The notes under the pieces were generated by a model. That model ran no database searches. It saw nothing but the letters and a program-made list of their open reading frames with translations, and had not been told where the DNA came from. A stretch of 14,221 nucleotides of DNA from the NCBI GenBank assembly GCA_001871755.1, contig MNXL01000148.1, forward strand, positions 1-14,221. The letters are read 5' to 3'. The position numbers were made by a program, and so were the translations under genes. The DNA comes from Anaerolineae bacterium CG2_30_64_16 (lineage in GTDB: Bacteria > Chloroflexota > Anaerolineae > CG2-30-64-16). Numbering within the stretch: position 1 is the first letter of the stretch; each line of letters starts with the position of its first letter. Below are positions 12,768-14,221 of this stretch, piece after piece.

Positions 12768-14221
12768 TGAATAGCGGGTTCAAGTCACAAGTGGTCCCGA
12801 GCTATCGCCTGCTGACCGATGAACAGATCAAGGAAATCCACCTGGCAAGCCTGGACATCCTCGAAACCGTGGGCGTACGCGTCAATCACGAAGAAGCCGT
12901 TGAGATGCTGCGCGCCGCCGGCTGCCGGATCAGGCCGGGCCATATCGTGCAGATGCCTGGTTGGCTGGTGGGAGAATGCATCCGCAGCGCGCCCTCGCGC
13001 ATTACGATTTACAATCGACGCGGCGAAGAGGCCATGCGCCTGGAAGGCCGTAAGATCCATTATGGCCTGGGCACGGACCTGATTAAGACCGTTGATGTGC
13101 GCACGGGCGAATTACGGCCGTCCAACCTCGATGACGTCAGGAACGCAGCCCGCGTGGTTGACTATTGCTCCGACATTGATTTTGTGGCCTCCTCTGCCCT
13201 GCCCCATGAAGCGCAGACCAACATGATGTATATCGAGTGCTTCCGGGCTGAGTTGGAGAACACCGTCAAACCGATCTTCTTCACTGCAGCGGGCCGCGAA
13301 GACCTGGCGGCCATGATCGAGATCGCCGCCGCGGTGACCGGAGGCGAGGAGGCGCTGCGCGAGAAGCCCTTCCTCATCAACTACTCTGAGCCGACCGCAC
13401 CCCTCGTACATTCCTATGGCGCCGTCAGCAAGGTGTTGCTCTGCGCCGACAAGGGCATCCCCATCTGCTATACCCCGGCCGACGTCATGGGCGCCAGCGC
13501 ACCGGTCTCCCTTATCGGCGGGATCGTGCAAGCCAATGCCGAGGCTCTCAGCGGGATCGTGATCCATCAAGTGCGCGGCAAAGGCTCGCCCATCATCTCG
13601 GGCTTCTTCGCCACCCCCATGGATATGCTGTCTTCGGTCTTCGTCTATGGCGGACCTGAGTTCAGGCTGACCCATTCTGCCTACGCCGATATCTATCACT
13701 ACTACGGCATCCCGTGTTGGGGCACCGCCGGCGTGAGCGATGCGCATGGCATTGATCAGCAAACGGCCTTTGAATCCGCCCTGACGATCCTGATGGCCGC
13801 GCTCGACGGCGCCAACCTGATCCATGATATCGGCTACATGGGCGCCGGCCTGATCGGCAGCCCTGCCAACATCGTTATGTCGAATGAGATTATCGGCTGG
13901 GTGAAGCGCATGATGCGTGGCTTCGAGATCACGCCTGAGCTGATGGGGTTGGATATGATCCGGTCTGTCGGCCCTGGGGGGGACTACCTGGCCGAAGAAC
14001 ACACGCTCAACTACTACAAGAGTGAATTGTGGCGGCCCAGGCTCTCCAACCGCGATGACCCCGATACCTGGCTCCAGAAAGGCGGCAAGACTTTCGGCGG
14101 CTCTTTGGGATTTTGCGGGAAAGGGCCACATATAGGGCTGCTCCGCTTACGCAAACCGGCGATACCCCTCCAGGTCCAGATACAAACGTTGAAAGAGCGT
14201 GGCGACGCGACCGATGCCGTA
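12767..14221 (+). CDS. second MttB-family methyltransferase, 3' end apparently interrupted
   Basis: The frame is open from ATG 12767 to the window edge (485 codons, no stop seen, no in-frame TAG, so non-Pyl). Residues 1-444 are family-like: the N-terminal helix LTDEQIKEIHLASLDILETVGVRV, GVSDAHG with D325, NLIHDIGYMGAGL starting at 350, SNEIIGWVKRMMRG, and the late WRPRLSNRDDPDTWLQKGGKTFG. At about 14099 family similarity stops abruptly, and the remaining 41 codons look random. The first MttB-family protein has about 49 more residues after the matching point. Neither other frame restores a family tail; one hits a stop within about ten codons. The DNA after 14099 fits a minus-strand gene better, so the gene is probably truncated by an insertion or rearrangement. 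It is divergent from the first copy, suggesting a different substrate. It follows its likely partner corrinoid gene by 25 nt. Confidence 0.85.
   Translation, partial: MNSGFKSQVVPSYRLLTDEQIKEIHLASLDILETVGVRVNHEEAVEMLRAAGCRIRPGHIVQMPGWLVGECIRSAPSRITIYNRRGEEAMRLEGRKIHYGLGTDLIKTVDVRTGELRPSNLDDVRNAARVVDYCSDIDFVASSALPHEAQTNMMYIECFRAELENTVKPIFFTAAGREDLAAMIEIAAAVTGGEEALREKPFLINYSEPTAPLVHSYGAVSKVLLCADKGIPICYTPADVMGASAPVSLIGGIVQANAEALSGIVIHQVRGKGSPIISGFFATPMDMLSSVFVYGGPEFRLTHSAYADIYHYYGIPCWGTAGVSDAHGIDQQTAFESALTILMAALDGANLIHDIGYMGAGLIGSPANIVMSNEIIGWVKRMMRGFEITPELMGLDMIRSVGPGGDYLAEEHTLNYYKSELWRPRLSNRDDPDTWLQKGGKTFGGSLGFCGKGPHIGLLRLRKPAIPLQVQIQTLKERGDATDAV
14099..14221. mobile_element. probable end of an insertion element breaking the second MttB-family gene
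   Basis: Just where methyltransferase similarity ends, the sequence reads GGCTCTTTGGGATTTTGCGG, which has the look of an IS terminal repeat (ends starting GGCTCTTT occur in the ISL3 family, recalled from memory). About 50 bp inside it, a minus-strand ORF ends, as transposase genes often do near an IS end. The other end and any target duplication lie outside the window. A chimeric assembly or a deletion junction is the alternative. Confidence 0.4.
14147..14221 (-). CDS. C-terminal fragment of an unidentified gene entering from the right edge
   Basis: Read on the minus strand from the window edge, 24 codons end at TAA (14149-14147). The peptide starts YGIGRVATLFQ and ends LYLDLEGYRRFA, with natural composition and codon use. 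I do not recognise the family. Its position beside a possible IS end makes a transposase C-terminus the first guess. The fragment is too short for certainty. Confidence 0.4.
   Translation of the reverse strand, partial: YGIGRVATLFQRLYLDLEGYRRFA

Noticed and set aside
14096..14221. Simple sequencing frameshift explaining the odd second-MttB tail
   Set aside because: One alternative frame stops after about ten codons and the other gives no convincing family tail, while a minus-strand frame fits the last 72 nt well. An insertion or rearrangement explains it better.

Overview
This is a GC-rich bacterial window. It carries most of a corrinoid (B12)-dependent methyl-transfer gene set for quaternary or tertiary amines, interspersed with small mobile and selfish units. 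Gene content, non-ATG starts (TTG, GTG) and intergenic short repeats suggest an anaerobic or facultative, possibly uncultured bacterium. Chloroflexota is my best guess, held with low confidence; nothing in the window is diagnostic.

Layout. Positions 1-132 hold two short tandem arrays upstream of an MttB-family methyltransferase with no in-frame amber codon, so it is not pyrrolysine-dependent (151-1668). A strong hairpin separates it from a convergent, lower-GC ATPase/DUF234 nuclease-like gene (1780-3171, minus), which has a near-perfect 25-bp palindrome upstream. Next comes a stand-alone HyuA-type ASKHA protein (best start TTG 3321, to 5333). An IS200-like Y1 transposase gene (5401-5847) follows, bracketed by two identical 34-bp direct repeats that each contain an 8-bp-stem hairpin.

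The central region (5967-10061) holds a GntR/FCD-type protein, then a GTG-started 788-residue protein that fuses a second copy of that GntR/FCD module to a complete corrinoid-activase module ([2Fe-2S] ferredoxin domain plus ASKHA ATPase). A DMT/EamA permease overlaps it by 4 nt. Both GntR modules have lost the arginines normally found in the recognition helix. A PIN-toxin/antitoxin pair (10080-10758, minus) follows.

The right end reads rightward: an ornithine cyclodeaminase/mu-crystallin-family enzyme (11013-11987), an 82-bp inverted-repeat element, a B12-binding corrinoid protein (12103-12741) and a second MttB-family methyltransferase (from 12767). The second MttB appears to be broken at about 14099 by another element, whose minus-strand gene enters from the window edge.

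How the genes could work together (inference): an MttB enzyme moves a methyl group from a betaine-like substrate to Co(I) on the corrinoid protein. The RACo-like half of the fusion re-reduces corrinoid that has been oxidised to Co(II). The permease moves a substrate or product, and the ornithine-cyclodeaminase-family enzyme acts on a demethylated amino or imino acid. A second methyltransferase that would pass the methyl group on to tetrahydrofolate is not in the window. The most unusual item is the sensor/regulator-corrinoid activase fusion.
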